Shown here piece after piece: positions 21,273 to 33,039 of a DNA stretch of 64,000 bases; the first letter of the stretch is position 1, and each line of letters begins with the position of its first letter. The translations under genes were made by a program, and so were the position numbers. This DNA comes from Gnetum montanum (taxonomy: Eukaryota; Streptophyta; Gnetopsida; Gnetales; Gnetaceae), in the NCBI GenBank assembly GCA_015680685.1, contig MNCI01011353.1:93217-157216 (forward strand). The letters are read 5' to 3'. Under the pieces are notes generated by a model, which saw only the letters and a list, made by a program, of their open reading frames with translations, was not told where the DNA came from and made no database searches.

Positions 21273-21456
21273 AACTCATCCTTAAGTTTAAAAAATGAGG
21301 ATATAGTCCCTTGCAAAATTGGAAGGTAGATTTACATGACACTAACTACTCTATACATGACTATGGAGTTTTGTAGTTGCGTTTTACAAAAATGACACAA
21401 ACATGACATGGAAAAATTTAATAAAAAACAAAAATTTGGTGAAGGTTGATGTTGTC

Positions 21457-24151
21457 TTATGTTGTTCCTAGTGGTGGTGGCTCCTCCATTGGTTTCTTTT
21501 TCTTGTTTTCAAGATTCTAAAATTCATAGCAATTTAGGAGTGCCTACAATTTCTTCTCTTTCATTCTTGGATCATGAACCATCCATATTGATGAACCAAT
21601 GCTTGATGGAGTCGACACATCCCACAAACATGGTAGTTTTGGAAACATCTAATTAGCTTTAACATACCATGCCACAAACTGTTATCTTTCTTCTTCAAAA
21701 GCTCTGGCTTTTCTCTTAGTTCATGGGAATCTATTAACCTTTTGGTTAGGTTTGCTACTACATCTTTTTGCCCCTGGTAACCAGCCTTAACTACTTTTAG
21801 ATTTGAGTTTTCTACTTAAATTTTTTGTAAAGCATCTCTGTGATTTGCAAACTTCTTCTTGTACAAGGCATACATGGTTGCTACTAGTTACTCAAGATCA
21901 CTTCTAAGCCTACCTACTATCAACATGGCCAAGTTAGCATAACAGAGCTTTGCTAACTCCATGTAATCCTTTAAGTCCTCTACTTATAGGTCTTTATTTT
22001 TCACTTTGCTTTATAGGTGTGTGCCATGTTGTCCAAGATGGGTTTCCATTTTGGATTTTGTGCTGACATGGAATTAAATTAGTCCTTCACCATCTGGATC
22101 TCTTTCTTGTTGATTTTCTTATACATCCCCACCTAATCATGAAAGTGTTCCTTGAGTCGTTCATGCTTCTTTGCCTCATTCTACCATGCAAATATTTTAA
22201 TGGCTAACTTTTGATGAATGGTGCATAACCTCTTCATGGAGAGGATTTTATTTTCTCTTATGAGGTGACTCATATCTTGGTTCATCCTCACCAATGGTTC
22301 CCTTAGCTAGTGGATGCTCTCTTCACAAATATTTTTCTACTTTTTAATAGCGATTAACTGCATCTTATCTGCAATGAGTTGTTTACTTTCCTATTGTAAG
22401 GTAGTAAGTGCTTTAGCATGGGAATATCTTTGGGCTTTGGTCATTGAAGCATCCCATGCTACCTTTTCTTTCTCATTCTCTGCATCTTTATTATTCTTAA
22501 GAAGGTAATTAATCTACTCAGTTTTGAATTATGCTAACTATTCTAGTGCAATGAACTAAGTTGGATCTTTTCTTTTTACTCTCGGGCTATGAGTTCTTCT
22601 TGTAATCTGCAAAGCCTATTCTCAACATGCTCTACCTTGGTTTTGACCATGGTTACTTCTTCTTTAGTGGCATTTAATTCAAACTATGTTGTAGTGACAT
22701 TACTAGGAATGTTAAACAGATTTTTCATAACCTATATTATCTACAAAAATCTATCTAATCCATCTTCATGATTTGCAAGTCATATAGGTACCAGCTAACA
22801 TTTGATCATCTTTGGCTCCATAAAAATTAGCTAATGGCACAACAGGTACATTGAAAGATTTTTTAATGTGATCTGTGATCACTTCTATGGCTCCCATTGC
22901 ATCATGGTGCTACATGATCACAATTGTGTCTCCTTCTATAGATTCAAGAACCACTTGGAATGATGCAGGGTTTCCAAAAGTATATTGTGACTACTTGACC
23001 TCTCTTCCTAATTGCAATGATATTTTTCCATTGGCTAGATTTGCTACGATTGTTGGCCTAATTGCATCATCAATTTATTTGAATAAATTGGCCTCTTCCT
23101 TGCTTCCCCAATTGATGGTTTCTGCAATTTTCTATTGATGGTAAAACTTACTATTTCTATTTTTGTTATTACTCTGTGGATTGGGTAGTCTCCTCAATGC
23201 CTAATTGTTCTTCTATATGGTCCTTTTTGGAAGGCACTCACTTGAGCATTTTGACATAGGAATCATTCTATGCCTTCCTTAATGCATCATTTGTATACAC
23301 TAGGATGTTAGCTCATTTGCATAACTTCCACATAAGGAAAGGAAACAAAGGTATTAACTTTTTTACCTTCTTCTCCTTGAACAACCTTGGGATTTTTGTG
23401 AAGTAAAGATAAGTGATGCTTCCATTAAAATTTCCCATTAATATTGTACTACCTGTAGCCACATATGTAGAAATTTGGTTCAATCTCTTGGTGGGAAATA
23501 AGTGATAAGAGCCTATTCTAAAATAGATCTTTTCTTTTGTAGTTAGTTTAGTGTATTTCTTATTGTCCTTGACATATGCCTACTATAACCATAGCTTCAT
23601 GGTGTCTATGTTAGATCTTGTTGATATCTATGTCACCTTTGCCCCTTCATTGGGCACATTTAATACCTCTATAATTGCCTTCACTAAGTAAGACATCAAG
23701 ATCCCTTTAATTTTTCCTGTAGCATTTGCATCTTGATTATACCAAAATGAGAGTGTTTATCCTAAATACCACTCCCATTTGTTGTTAGAGTAGAACACAA
23801 AGGAGATTACTAAAGTTGGGCCTTAACACCTTTTGAAGAAAATTCCAAAAATGAACCAAAGTTAAGTTCCATAATTACTGTCGACATGATGTTTTTTTCT
23901 TGAATAAGTTGAAGGCATTCAAGTGATAGTGTGAATTGTTATTCCTAGATGGGAGCTTGTGGAATGTCTACTTCTACTTAAGCAGATTATCCTATGGTAG
24001 GAGTTTGTTGATGAATACTAAAGGATTGTACTTGCTACTCTCCTTGTTCTACTTGCGAGTATTCCTTACTCACTTGTTCTCTTCAATTAACTCATGGTCT
24101 TTTGCTTGCTAGTAGTGGAATTTCTCCTTGTGCTCCTCTTTTTGGGATCAT
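21457..24151 (-). pseudogene. 3' ORF of A3, copy 1
   Basis: Starts at 24,151 (MIPKRGAQGEIPLLASKRP, then a stop) and ends LGTT with TAA at 21,457-21,459. Recognisable parts: STVIMELNFGSFLEF (about 23,880-23,830); the segment equivalent to A1 'LTLEERIYFKIG' near 23,530; DTIVIM-HHDAMGAIEVITDH and IKKSFNVPVVPLANFYGAKD (about 22,940-22,800); then a long charged coiled-coil part with EKEKVAWDASMTKAQRYSHA and MYKKINKKEIQMVKD (about 22,480-22,090). It has many stops, and the length is not a multiple of three. The product is the same as in A1; function is unknown. Confidence 0.75.
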
Positions 24152-24610
24152 CTATAATCAACCACGGGTTTGGAATTACTAGTGTAATCTCATAAATGAG
24201 CAACAATTTGGTACCTTACTCATACCCTTAGTTATATTAGGTTCTTAGTTCATTATGATTGCAGAGTTAGAAAAGTTTTCAAGAACAACCCCATTAGTAC
24301 TTTGCTATGCTATAAAATAAGTGGTATGATTAATTAGGAGTCTTCTTAAAGTAGCTTTGGCCTTAACATGAGTGATTTACTTTAAAAATTCTTGATATGT
24401 CCCCTTAAACATACCCTTATAATACCCCCCATGATTAAGATGAGCACTTTGGGATAAAGTGATTTGAAAATCATGAAAATATAAGGAATAATGCACAAGT
24501 TATGGGCACTAGAAGATAGGGTGTCAAAGCACTTAGTTACAAAGAAAAATTGGCAACAACTCTCCTTTTATGAAAATAAAAATGAAATTTTTTTTCTAAC
24601 TCCCTTATGC

Positions 24611-24700
24611 TATATATAATGTTTATAAGTGCAGTATCATAAATATGCCATCGTATATGTGATGTGTAGGTGCCTGTGATATCGTATTTACGATATCACC
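24611..24700 (-). promoter_or_regulatory. Internal promoter-like module of A3, copy 1
   Basis: On the minus strand the 24-nt palindrome GTGATATCGTA-AA-TACGATATCAC (24,676-24,699) and further ATATC motifs precede TTATAAAC and ATTATATATA (24,611-24,630). The 3' ORF ATG is 460 bp downstream. Motif type matches the A3 LTR at 21,140-21,245. Confidence 0.6.
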
Positions 24701-25019
24701 TTAGAAAAAATAAAATTTTCTTAAGGATATTTAGCAAACAATTGAGTTCCATTGGATGGCTAGAAGATACACATCATGTTGAAAAGATCCTAAAATGGAG
24801 ATGATGCTTAAAGTGTGAAAAATAAGCATTGAAATTTTATGATTAAGAATTCTTTGGCTACGAAATTATATGAGGTGTTGATTGAATGAATGAGATAGAC
24901 AATGATGTTATGTCATTAGAATAGATAGTATGAATGATATGGGAAGTTTTTATTGTCATTTATCAGAATTGGAAGATTTAGGATGACGTGGAATTTCTTG
25001 GCAGGTACAAGATATAATA

Positions 25020-25076
25020 GTTATACAAGTGGATCCTCCCCAAAGCACACTCCAACCCTTAATGCCCTTGTATAAC
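25020..25076 (-). other. Conserved inverted-repeat block, A3 copy 1
   Basis: Arms GTTATACAAG (25,020-25,029) and CTTGTATAAC (25,067-25,076) are perfect complements. The loop has GGATCCTCCCCAAAGCAC. It lies about 390 bp upstream of the internal TATA box. Confidence 0.65.
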
Positions 25077-25508
25077 CATGCCTAGAAGTATCCTTAGGCA
25101 CTTAAGGAGTTGAACATAATGCATACCTATTTAGCAAGACATGCATGTTAGTACCACAAAATTGGGAAAATAACTCTATGTTATATAAAATCATAAGTTA
25201 TGATTATTCAAAAAATGAGATGAAATGGGCTTAGATGGAATTGTAGAAATCAGGACATGAGGTGTCTTACCATAGGCATAATGAATTCCTGTATTTTATT
25301 AGTGGTTAAAGTAATCATTAGCCTTTCTATTCAAGATTTAAACCAAATCTAGACCACATTCTAGTGACATTGCATTGTTTCACCTCTTGGAATTATAATC
25401 ATAAGACTATCAATGTTACAATGGGTATCATCACTTGGCATATTATTCAAGGGAGGAATTTTATTCATGACACTATATTTTTATTTTTACATTTCTGAGA
25501 AGCCACAT

Positions 25509-25540
25509 ACCTTTAGGAATGGATAACATGTCTTTCCGGT
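25509..25540 (-). promoter_or_regulatory. Conserved spacer motif, A3 copy 1
   Basis: Minus-strand form GACATGTTATCCATTCC followed by TAAAGGT. It is one of six copies, at a near-constant 411-433 bp from the inverted-repeat block. Confidence 0.55.
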
Positions 25541-25593
25541 GAGACCCCTAGAAATTTATTCTATGCTATTTTTTTTATCTATGTCAATCTTTT

Positions 25594-25598
25594 AAGGT
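25594..25598. repeat. Target-site duplication of B1, left
   Basis: AAGGT abuts the 3' LTR end of B1. It is repeated at 38,436-38,440 next to the 5' LTR. Confidence 0.85.
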
Positions 25599-26510
25599 TA
25601 ATGAGTAGCAAGGGTACCCCTATGTCCAACCATATGAATCACAAAGTGTTCATGCACAATCTGGTCAAATTTTGTGGACTCTATAGTTTTCAGGTGCACT
25701 AAATTTCAAGAAAGTAAACTAGGCATTGAGAATGTTCATTGTCTTCCCAACTGTACTTGTGAGGCTTAATGGTATGGTTTAAGTGTAATTGAGGCATATG
25801 ATTTTGATCATTTTATATTTTATGATTTTGGTGCTTAAAATAAACAAGATAGAGGATAAAGTAATTTAATGCCTACTTTAATCTAATTAGCTAACTATTG
25901 TTTAACTAGTTCTAACATAAGTATCTGATTCGTCTTGTTGTACACATCTTGAACGCACATCCTGAACGCACATAACATTGTTGGGTTTCCAAGCATTAAG
26001 TGTTTCTAGGATTACCAAACATCATACACATGCTCAAAGTGGTCATACTTATGTGTTTACTTAATTGCTATTTAGCTTATCTTGCTTAATTACATAATTA
26101 GCTTAATTACTAAGGAATATTGAATAAATAACTAAAAGCATGAAATGCATGAATAAAATATTTAAGCTATCCAGAATGCTGCAAGGTTTATTAAGAAGCT
26201 TATCTTTATTGTTGCATATACTATCATGCTCTAGTACAACAATGCTCGAATAAAGATCCGTACACTTAATGACTCCTACTATGGGCACTCTAGAAAATAT
26301 TCAAACTTTCAAATAGAAAAACTACAAGTGATTTACTACAACTATGATAAGATGATTTCTAAACATGGTAGGTTGGCACATGTTTATAAGAAATAATAGA
26401 CTTTACATCAATGGGGCCACATCAATGGATCAAATGATGTGTCGATGGGGCCTAGTCGATAAGGCCTAGTCAATGAGGCCTCATCAATGAGGCCAATTCA
26501 TGACTCATCA
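25599..26510 (-). repeat. 3' LTR of B1 (family B), 912 bp
   Basis: In minus sense it starts TGATGAGTCATG at 26,510 and ends CTCATTA at 25,599. GGCCTAGTCGAT/GGCCTCATCAATGAGGCC repeats fill about 26,413-26,494. The TATA box is CTTATAAACA (26,381-26,390). It is longer than the 5' LTR (851 bp) because it has more of these repeats. Confidence 0.9.
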
Positions 26511-26527
26511 TACCTCCATAACTAAAT
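26511..26527 (-). other. Polypurine tract of B1
   Basis: On the minus strand TAGTTATGGAGGTA directly precedes the LTR start TGATGAGTC. Confidence 0.6.
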
Positions 26528-26733
26528 GAAAACCTATCTTCAAGTTCTTTACAAAATTGAAAAGGTATGGAATTATTGACAAGCACATGACTTGACAAAA
26601 CTACATGACAAAACTAAGTGCTCAGGTGTACAAATAAACAAAGTTACAAATTGTGATGTTCATGACATAAAATTGAACACCAAATAAAAATCAAACTACA
26701 TGTTCTCTAATGGCATGAAAATAATTGAAAGGA

Positions 26734-29576
26734 TAACACAATCCTAGGTAGTGGAGGATCCTAAGGCTTCGATAGACCTTCTCCAACTTCAAGCACATGC
26801 AACAGTTGAGGCTATTGTGGCTGTCCAACTACTACTATAACTTCTTGTGGTTAATAGAAAGCATCAAGTAATGCTTTCATTTTGTCTTGCTTACTCCTAG
26901 GATCATTCATGATCCACACAACTTCACCAATGTGGGCCAGAATGGGAACATCCCAAGGATACCGAATTACTAGGAATAGCTCTTTAGCATTGGCAAACTA
27001 AGCAGCGAACTGTTTACATTTGATATCAAACACCTTGACTATGTTTTGCAGCTCTTGGTAGTCATTCATTCTCCTAGATAGTTTCTTGGTAGTTGATCTT
27101 TGATAAGTGAATCATGCCTTGAGAAATTTAAGTTTAGCATTTACCATCTCAAGATTTTACTTGGTGTGCTTGTGGTGCTTGAACTTAGCCTTATACAATA
27201 ATTATGAGTCAACCACCTATTTTTCAAGTTCTGATCAAAGGTATTTGGTAGTCAACATTGCCAAATTTGCATATCAAATATTGGCTAGTTCCATATATTC
27301 TTTTATTTCTTTGATTTGCAACTCCTCCATGTGAGCCTCCACTTTGTTATAGCCATCTATCCCATCAATGGTAGGATACCATACTTCTCTTCCTTACTAG
27401 AGTTACTAGAGGGCCTCATTTACTTTTAACTTAGCCACATGGATATAATTCTCATTCACCTCCTTCTGTAGGAAAACCTAGTCTCTCTAGTGATTCTTGA
27501 CTTTTTTAAATTTAAGAGCCTCATTTTTCTAAGTGGAAATTTCAATGGTAGATTTCTAATGTAAGGCATGAACTTCCTCCATAGAAAGATTGCAACTTTT
27601 TATTGCTAATTTCTTTAATTTTTTGTTTGCTCTATCTAGCTACTCCTATTCTTGATGGATAAATTCTTGCATCTATTATTTTTATGCATCAACATTTCAT
27701 AGGTAATGATTTTCTGTAGTCAGTGTTTCATTTTCGTAGTGCATCTGAATAAAGTTTTTTTGAACTAAATTGCTTTAGCTATAGATTGGTTAAAGATAGA
27801 CATCACCATTCCCTCCTTAATTTGTTGTAATCATTCTTGAAGCTACTGAAAAGCTTCATCTTTGGTTATTGCAAGGTTGAATAGTGTAGGGTCAGCAAAG
27901 CAAGCACATAATTCAACAACCTCTATAGCCAAGCATTGGTTTGTGCTTGAGTCATTTCAAGTTTTACATTTTCCCTTTACCTTGAGTATCTTCAACTAGG
28001 TTGTAGTAATATAATTGGAAAAATCAAATATGTCTAGAATCAATTTCTTGATTGCCACCAATTAATCCAACAAATCTTCATGTTGGGTTGCACTCAATCT
28101 TCCACTGAAAGTTCCTATAGATGTTTACACATCTCAAAGTGTAGAAACATCTAGTACAAGTGTTAGAGGTGTGTTTAATTCCTCCATGATTTGATCAACA
28201 ACCATATCTAAAGCTATCTCCAACCCTTGGTGCTGCATCACTAGTATAGTTGCCTCCTTTTCCTCTTCCAAGTACATCATAAAGGATGTGGCATTCCCAA
28301 ATATTTCTAGGAATAGATGGTATTGAGAAAGAGATACCATTACCTCTTTGACAATAGGATTTGATCTCATAGGTAGCTACATTTGTTAGGATAAAAATAG
28401 TGATCCACATACCTCCATCTAACTAATTGTTTGAGCCACTTCATTAAGTTGACTCATTGCAACTCAATACATAGATGGATCTCTACCACTCATTCTTGCT
28501 CATTGCTCCTACTATTTCAAGGGCTACTCTTGGATTTTTTGTAGACACTCAATGGTAGCATAGGCTTCTAGCATTTTTTCTTGAGTGGGTGGTGGAGGTC
28601 ACAATTGTTGCTCCTCTTCTTTAGATATGGTAGGTGTCTTATCCTACATCATTTAGGAGCAAGAGCCAACGAGGGTATGTATGATCATGTCATTTGTGTA
28701 GTAAACTATCCCTGCCCTTTTACATAGTTTTCTAATATGACATGGGAAGGGTAGGGTTTTCCTTCCATGTTTATTCTCTTTGAAACATTTTTCTATCTCT
28801 AGATAGATTAATTATCAAAAATTTGCTAGAATTTTTCCACTTAGAGCAGTACATGCTTGGGTATAAAAGGCAATAATCTTACTAGACCTCATTGTCAAAT
28901 TGAGGTGATTGGCCACTATCTTAAAGTATACATGCTTTGCTAGTGTGAATGCTTCAAACTCCTTGTGGTCAACCTCATAACATAGTTGAGTCCACTTATT
29001 TTTCACCTATGGATCAACTTGTGTCGATAGCTCTACCAATTATGTTCGAAAATAAGGCAATCCAAGAGCCTACATGATGGTTTCAGTTGAGTAAGACACC
29101 TAAATGTCCTTGATCTTCATAGTGGAACCTATCCTTCTATTGTTTTAAAATAGGTATGTCTCTTCCATGTACCACTTTCCATTGGAAGTCATGATTGGCC
29201 ACATGGGAAAGGTTTGCAATTGAGTATTTATCTCCACTGGAGCATGCTCTAAGAATGGCTTGAAGTTTAGTTCCTGGAGAACTAAGCATTGGACATCATG
29301 GGGCCTAATTGTATTGAGGTAGGCTTGTGTCAGTGTAGCTTCAAGTCTTAATATGGGCCTTGGTGCCTCCCTTCATTGTGATTATTTTATTACAACCTCT
29401 TCCTTGGAAATTTTTCAAATAGATTCCACTTCAAGCTCCTTCCAAAGAGATCCCATTGCATGGGTTTCTTCTACGTGTTCTTGGGCTTATTCTTGCTAGC
29501 CCCTTCCAACTCTAGGTCATTTCTTCCTAGGTTAAGATGGTCCTTCCTCTTGTAGTTTTTTTAGTCTTAGTGCCAT
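26734..29576 (-). pseudogene. 3' ORF of B1
   Basis: Starts at 29,576 (MALRLKKLQEEGPS, then a stop). In order: EVESI...KEEVVIK; LEATLTQAYLNTIRPHDVQC and ELNFKPFLEHAPVEINTQ; WPIMTSNGKWYMEETYLF (same role as A1 WPILFKSGDWYLGETYKFW); and VKNKWTQLCYEVDHKEFEAF (29,006-28,815). Then comes FGNATSFMMYLEEEKEATIL through QIMEELNTPLTLVLDVSTL (about 28,310-28,134), followed by a coiled-coil half. The ancestral stop (TAA at 50,231-50,233 in B2) is TTA here, so the reading runs past PLPRI. Many stops are present. It aligns end to end with the family A 3' ORF but is well diverged. Role unknown. Confidence 0.75.
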
Positions 29577-30039
29577 TTGTAATCACAACATGATCACAGG
29601 TTAGCAATTATTGTGTAACATGAAACAATTAGGATACCTTATCTCATTAGCAAGGTTACACTTGGCTAAGTTGTGATTATGACTAATTTTATCAATTTTA
29701 ATCATTAGTGTAATTGTATCTTAATGTTAATAAGTGATTATAGCCATACCACAGGCTGTTGGAATGGTCAAACTCTCAAAAATTAATGGTTTAATATCAT
29801 TATATTCATTAATCCTTTGGGGAGCCAGAAATATTTTGAAAAAATTCTCATTAGAAACCTTAAGGTTTATGGCCCCCATGACTAAGAGCTTACTTTCGGT
29901 AGCTATAGGGTTGAAGAATGGAGTGATTCAAGCAAATAATCAGAAACTTATGGACTTTAGAAGGCTTTGGGTTCTAAAAAGGCAAAAAATCCTCTCTCAT
30001 TGCAAAGAAAATGACAAAAAATGTCAAAGTGTTTGATGG

Positions 30040-30135
30040 TATTTATAGAGTTTTTGTGTTGTGTTCATGGGGCTTACTCAATGAGGCCCCATCGACAGGG
30101 TCAATTGCGTTGACTAGGCCTACTTGACGTAGCTA
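30040..30135 (-). promoter_or_regulatory. Internal promoter-like module of B1
   Basis: On the minus strand GGCCTAGTCAA and TCGATGGGGCCTCATTGAG repeats (30,067-30,135) precede CTCTATAAATACC (30,040-30,049). These are the family B LTR motifs, not the GATATC motifs of family A. The 3' ORF ATG is 464 bp downstream. Confidence 0.65.
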
Positions 30136-30394
30136 TTAACCACCATTTGCTTTTGAAAACCTTGAAAATATAAGAAATTTTTGAGTGAAATGGGAATGAA
30201 ATGGAAGCTCAAAAAGCCACGAACATGATGAAAATAGTAGAAGATGGTGTTGAGTTTAGAAAATTTCAAAATTGGTTGGAGAATGAAGTTTATGAAAATT
30301 TAAGGAGCACAAAGCTCGGTGCACAATGGGTCATGCAAAGAATATGATTGTGACAATGTCCAAGGTAAGGGGCTTAACTATCCAAACTAAGAGA

Positions 30395-30447
30395 TATGCA
30401 AGTGGGTCCTTCCCGTAATAGGCACATGCCCTTTTTTCCTTTGCATA
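30395..30447 (-). other. Conserved inverted-repeat block, B1 copy
   Basis: TATGCAA (30,395-30,401) pairs with TTGCATA (30,441-30,447). Family A has ATACAAG/CTTGTAT at the same place, so the stem is kept with different bases. The loop has GTGGGTCCTTCCCG. It lies about 346 bp upstream of the internal TATA box. Confidence 0.6.
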
Positions 30448-30857
30448 ACCTTAACTAAGGAGTTCATGGGCCCCATAGTTGATTAATGATTATGAAAAGT
30501 TAAGGACCATCTAGCAAGATTTTATCCAAGAATTCCAACACGACAAACTAAGACATGAAGCATAATATAGAAATCGATAGTGTGGTGAGTTACGATAGCA
30601 TAGATGGATGACCAAGAAGGTGGGATGGAATCTTGAATTGAGGTCATAAGAGATCCCTTGTGGATTTTGTTTTTAAAATTACCTAAGAAGATCCATCCTT
30701 AGTCTAGATCAAAATCAACTACTTTCAATGACTTGCATCACCACTCCAAGACTAATCCATTCCCTTGATACACAAGAGTGCTCTCAAAAAACAACCACCA
30801 TTCCATAAATAGAAGAAAAGAGAAGAAAAAAATGAGGGAGGGCCTTAGTTAGAGGGA

Positions 30858-30889
30858 ACCTTTAGGCATGGGTAACATGTCATTCTAGT
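30858..30889 (-). promoter_or_regulatory. Conserved spacer motif, B1
   Basis: Minus-strand GACTAGAATGACATGTTACC followed by CATGCCTAAAGGT. It sits 411 bp upstream of the inverted-repeat block. Confidence 0.6.
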
Positions 30890-31699
30890 CCCATAACTAG
30901 TGTTTATTTATCTAAAGGGGTGTGCTTTAAATTCCCTTCATTTGTTTATTTATTTTTTAATGGAAACCACATCATGCAAATACTTTATTCGACTTCCTAT
31001 TATTGGTCAACATGGAATAGTAAGAAGTCAATGAAAAAACTCAAGCACTTAAGTAAGAAAGTACAAAGAGTATTAACTTCCCTTGAAGTCACATCCAATG
31101 CAAACCTCTGAATCCTTTCCAATTCTGAAAACTACCAAGGTCACCAATTAACTAAAATTTTATTTAATGAAATGGACCTCAAATTTCCAAAATAAGGAAA
31201 ACCATAGAATTTGTGGATGGGTGAATGATGTGCATTCACTGCCTATTTCATGAAAAATAAACCATGTCCTATTCATCATACATTAGAATTCAAAAATAGA
31301 AATCTTACATTAGCAATCAAAATATTAACAAACCAACATTAGTAAACAACAACATTGGCACTATGTCCTATGGTAATAAACCACTTTTATTAGGAAAAAA
31401 GTAAAAATTCATACAAAAAATAAAGTAAAATATATAATAAAGTATGAAATATTCAAGAAAGATATAGCATACTACTGATGTTGTAAAACAAAAATTAAGA
31501 AAATTAATAGAATGAAAAACCAAAAAGAGGTAAAAATCAATAAAGTGTAAAACAAAAATTGTTTAAAAAAAGTGAAAAACTAAGAAGCCATGTGTATGGT
31601 TAGCATAGATGGCCATCTTCCTCATGACTAAGTTGAAAGGAGGAGATGCAGAATATAGAGCATGATCATCCATCCGATAAGGTAGTAGTTGTACTGGCT

Positions 31700-32830
31700 T
31701 ATCTTGGCTCTAAAAAATATTTCACTTCTTGGATGTTGGCTAACTACTTTCCATGTGAACTCTTAGGTTTGTAGACTGGCATGGTCCCAAAGGGAAAGGT
31801 TTCATCAATTATATAAGATCCCTCCCACAAAATTTGAAATTTTTTTTTGGGGTACATGTATGGGGTTCTAGTCGAGAACCTTATCTCTAATTTCAAATTT
31901 TACTTTTCATATTCTAAGGTCATGGTGCTTCTTGTTGTATGCCTTATGCACTTCGTTCAAAGATAGGACCACCAATCGATATTCATCTAGCACATTTAGG
32001 TTGATCAATCTTTCTCTTTATGCTAGGCTTAGGTGAAGGTCTAAGTGATAGGCTATTAAAAATTTATGGCGCTTGGATTGGACTAGAAGTGTTGGAAGTT
32101 TTCCGTACACCAGCTCATAGAGAGAGTAGCCTATGGGGAGCTTCCATGTGAAGCAATAGGCCTAGAGGGCATTGTTGATTTTTGTGCTCTAGTCTCTTCT
32201 ATATTTTCTTATATTCCTTATTAGGATCTTTGTGATCTTCTTATTAGTGACTTCTGCTTGACCGTTGGCTTGGGGGTGGTAGAGTATTATTAATTTATGT
32301 TCAACCCCCAAGTGTTGCATCAACTTCAACAACGTGACACCTGTAAAATGGGTTCCATTGTCACAAAGCAGTGCATGTGGCACACCAGACCTATTTAAAA
32401 TATGTCATTGTATAAATCAAAAAATAATGGATAATGTACAGTTGGTGACAATTGCTACTTCTACCCATTTGATGCAATAGTTGATTGCTACGATGATGTA
32501 TGCCTTGCCATTAGACATGGATATGATGGGATCCATGAAGTCTATTTTGCATATGTCAAAGGCTCTAGTTCTTGAATCCACTATTAAGGATCCTCCATTC
32601 AAAACATCATCCCATCATATCATTGATAGAATTCATAGGATTCGACAAATTGGTGGGCATCCCTAAAGATTGTAGTCTAATAGTATTCTGCCATGAAGAT
32701 TTTTATGGTTATGTATCTCCTAGCATAGTGGCCTCTACAAGGGCCTTCATGAGCATCCTAGAGAATGCATAACTAGTCTATGTGAAGGACACACCAACGA
32801 ATCAGGCCATAAACACACACCTTGTAAAGG
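31700..32830 (-). pseudogene. Integrase of B1
   Basis: The zinc-binding part reads HEGPCRGHYARR (about 32,725-32,755) followed by HQFVESYEFYQ, where the usual C..C pair is lost. The catalytic D, D and E are still visible: KIDFMDPI (about 32,540), LLCDNGTHFT (about 32,365) and NGQAEVTNKKITKIL (about 32,240). The C-terminal part (PIGYSLYELVYGKLPT, then IRDKVL) runs down to about 31,700. Frameshifts and stops separate the parts. No chromodomain is seen, as expected for Athila. Confidence 0.75.
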
Positions 32831-33039
32831 TGTCCATTGATTTCCATGAAGTACTTAACCCAATGAAAAAACTATTGTTTCTTCCTAAAGTCAAAATCTT
32901 ATTGCATCTCTTAAGTGAGAAGGTAAGTGAGGATGCTATCATACCATTTTGATTTGATGGGTACTTGGTCATTTATTTCTCCTATCAAGAGGAGTTTGTC
33001 TAGAGATTGATTAGAGAGTGAGCTCTCCTCCTCTTTGTC

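Larger units (their letters stand above)
24701..25593 (-). other. Noncoding spacer of A3, proximal part
   Basis: No gene is seen. It holds the inverted-repeat block 25,020-25,076 and the conserved motif at 25,509-25,540. It is continuous with 38,441-39,028 if the nested element B1 is removed. Confidence 0.65.
30136..31620 (-). other. Noncoding pol-to-3'ORF spacer of B1
   Basis: No gene is seen. In sense order it has an A/T-rich tract (31,380-31,600, sense U-rich), a block near 31,200 related to GGATGATGTGGACTCACT of the other spacers, the conserved motif at 30,858-30,889 and the inverted-repeat block at 30,395-30,447. Confidence 0.65.
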
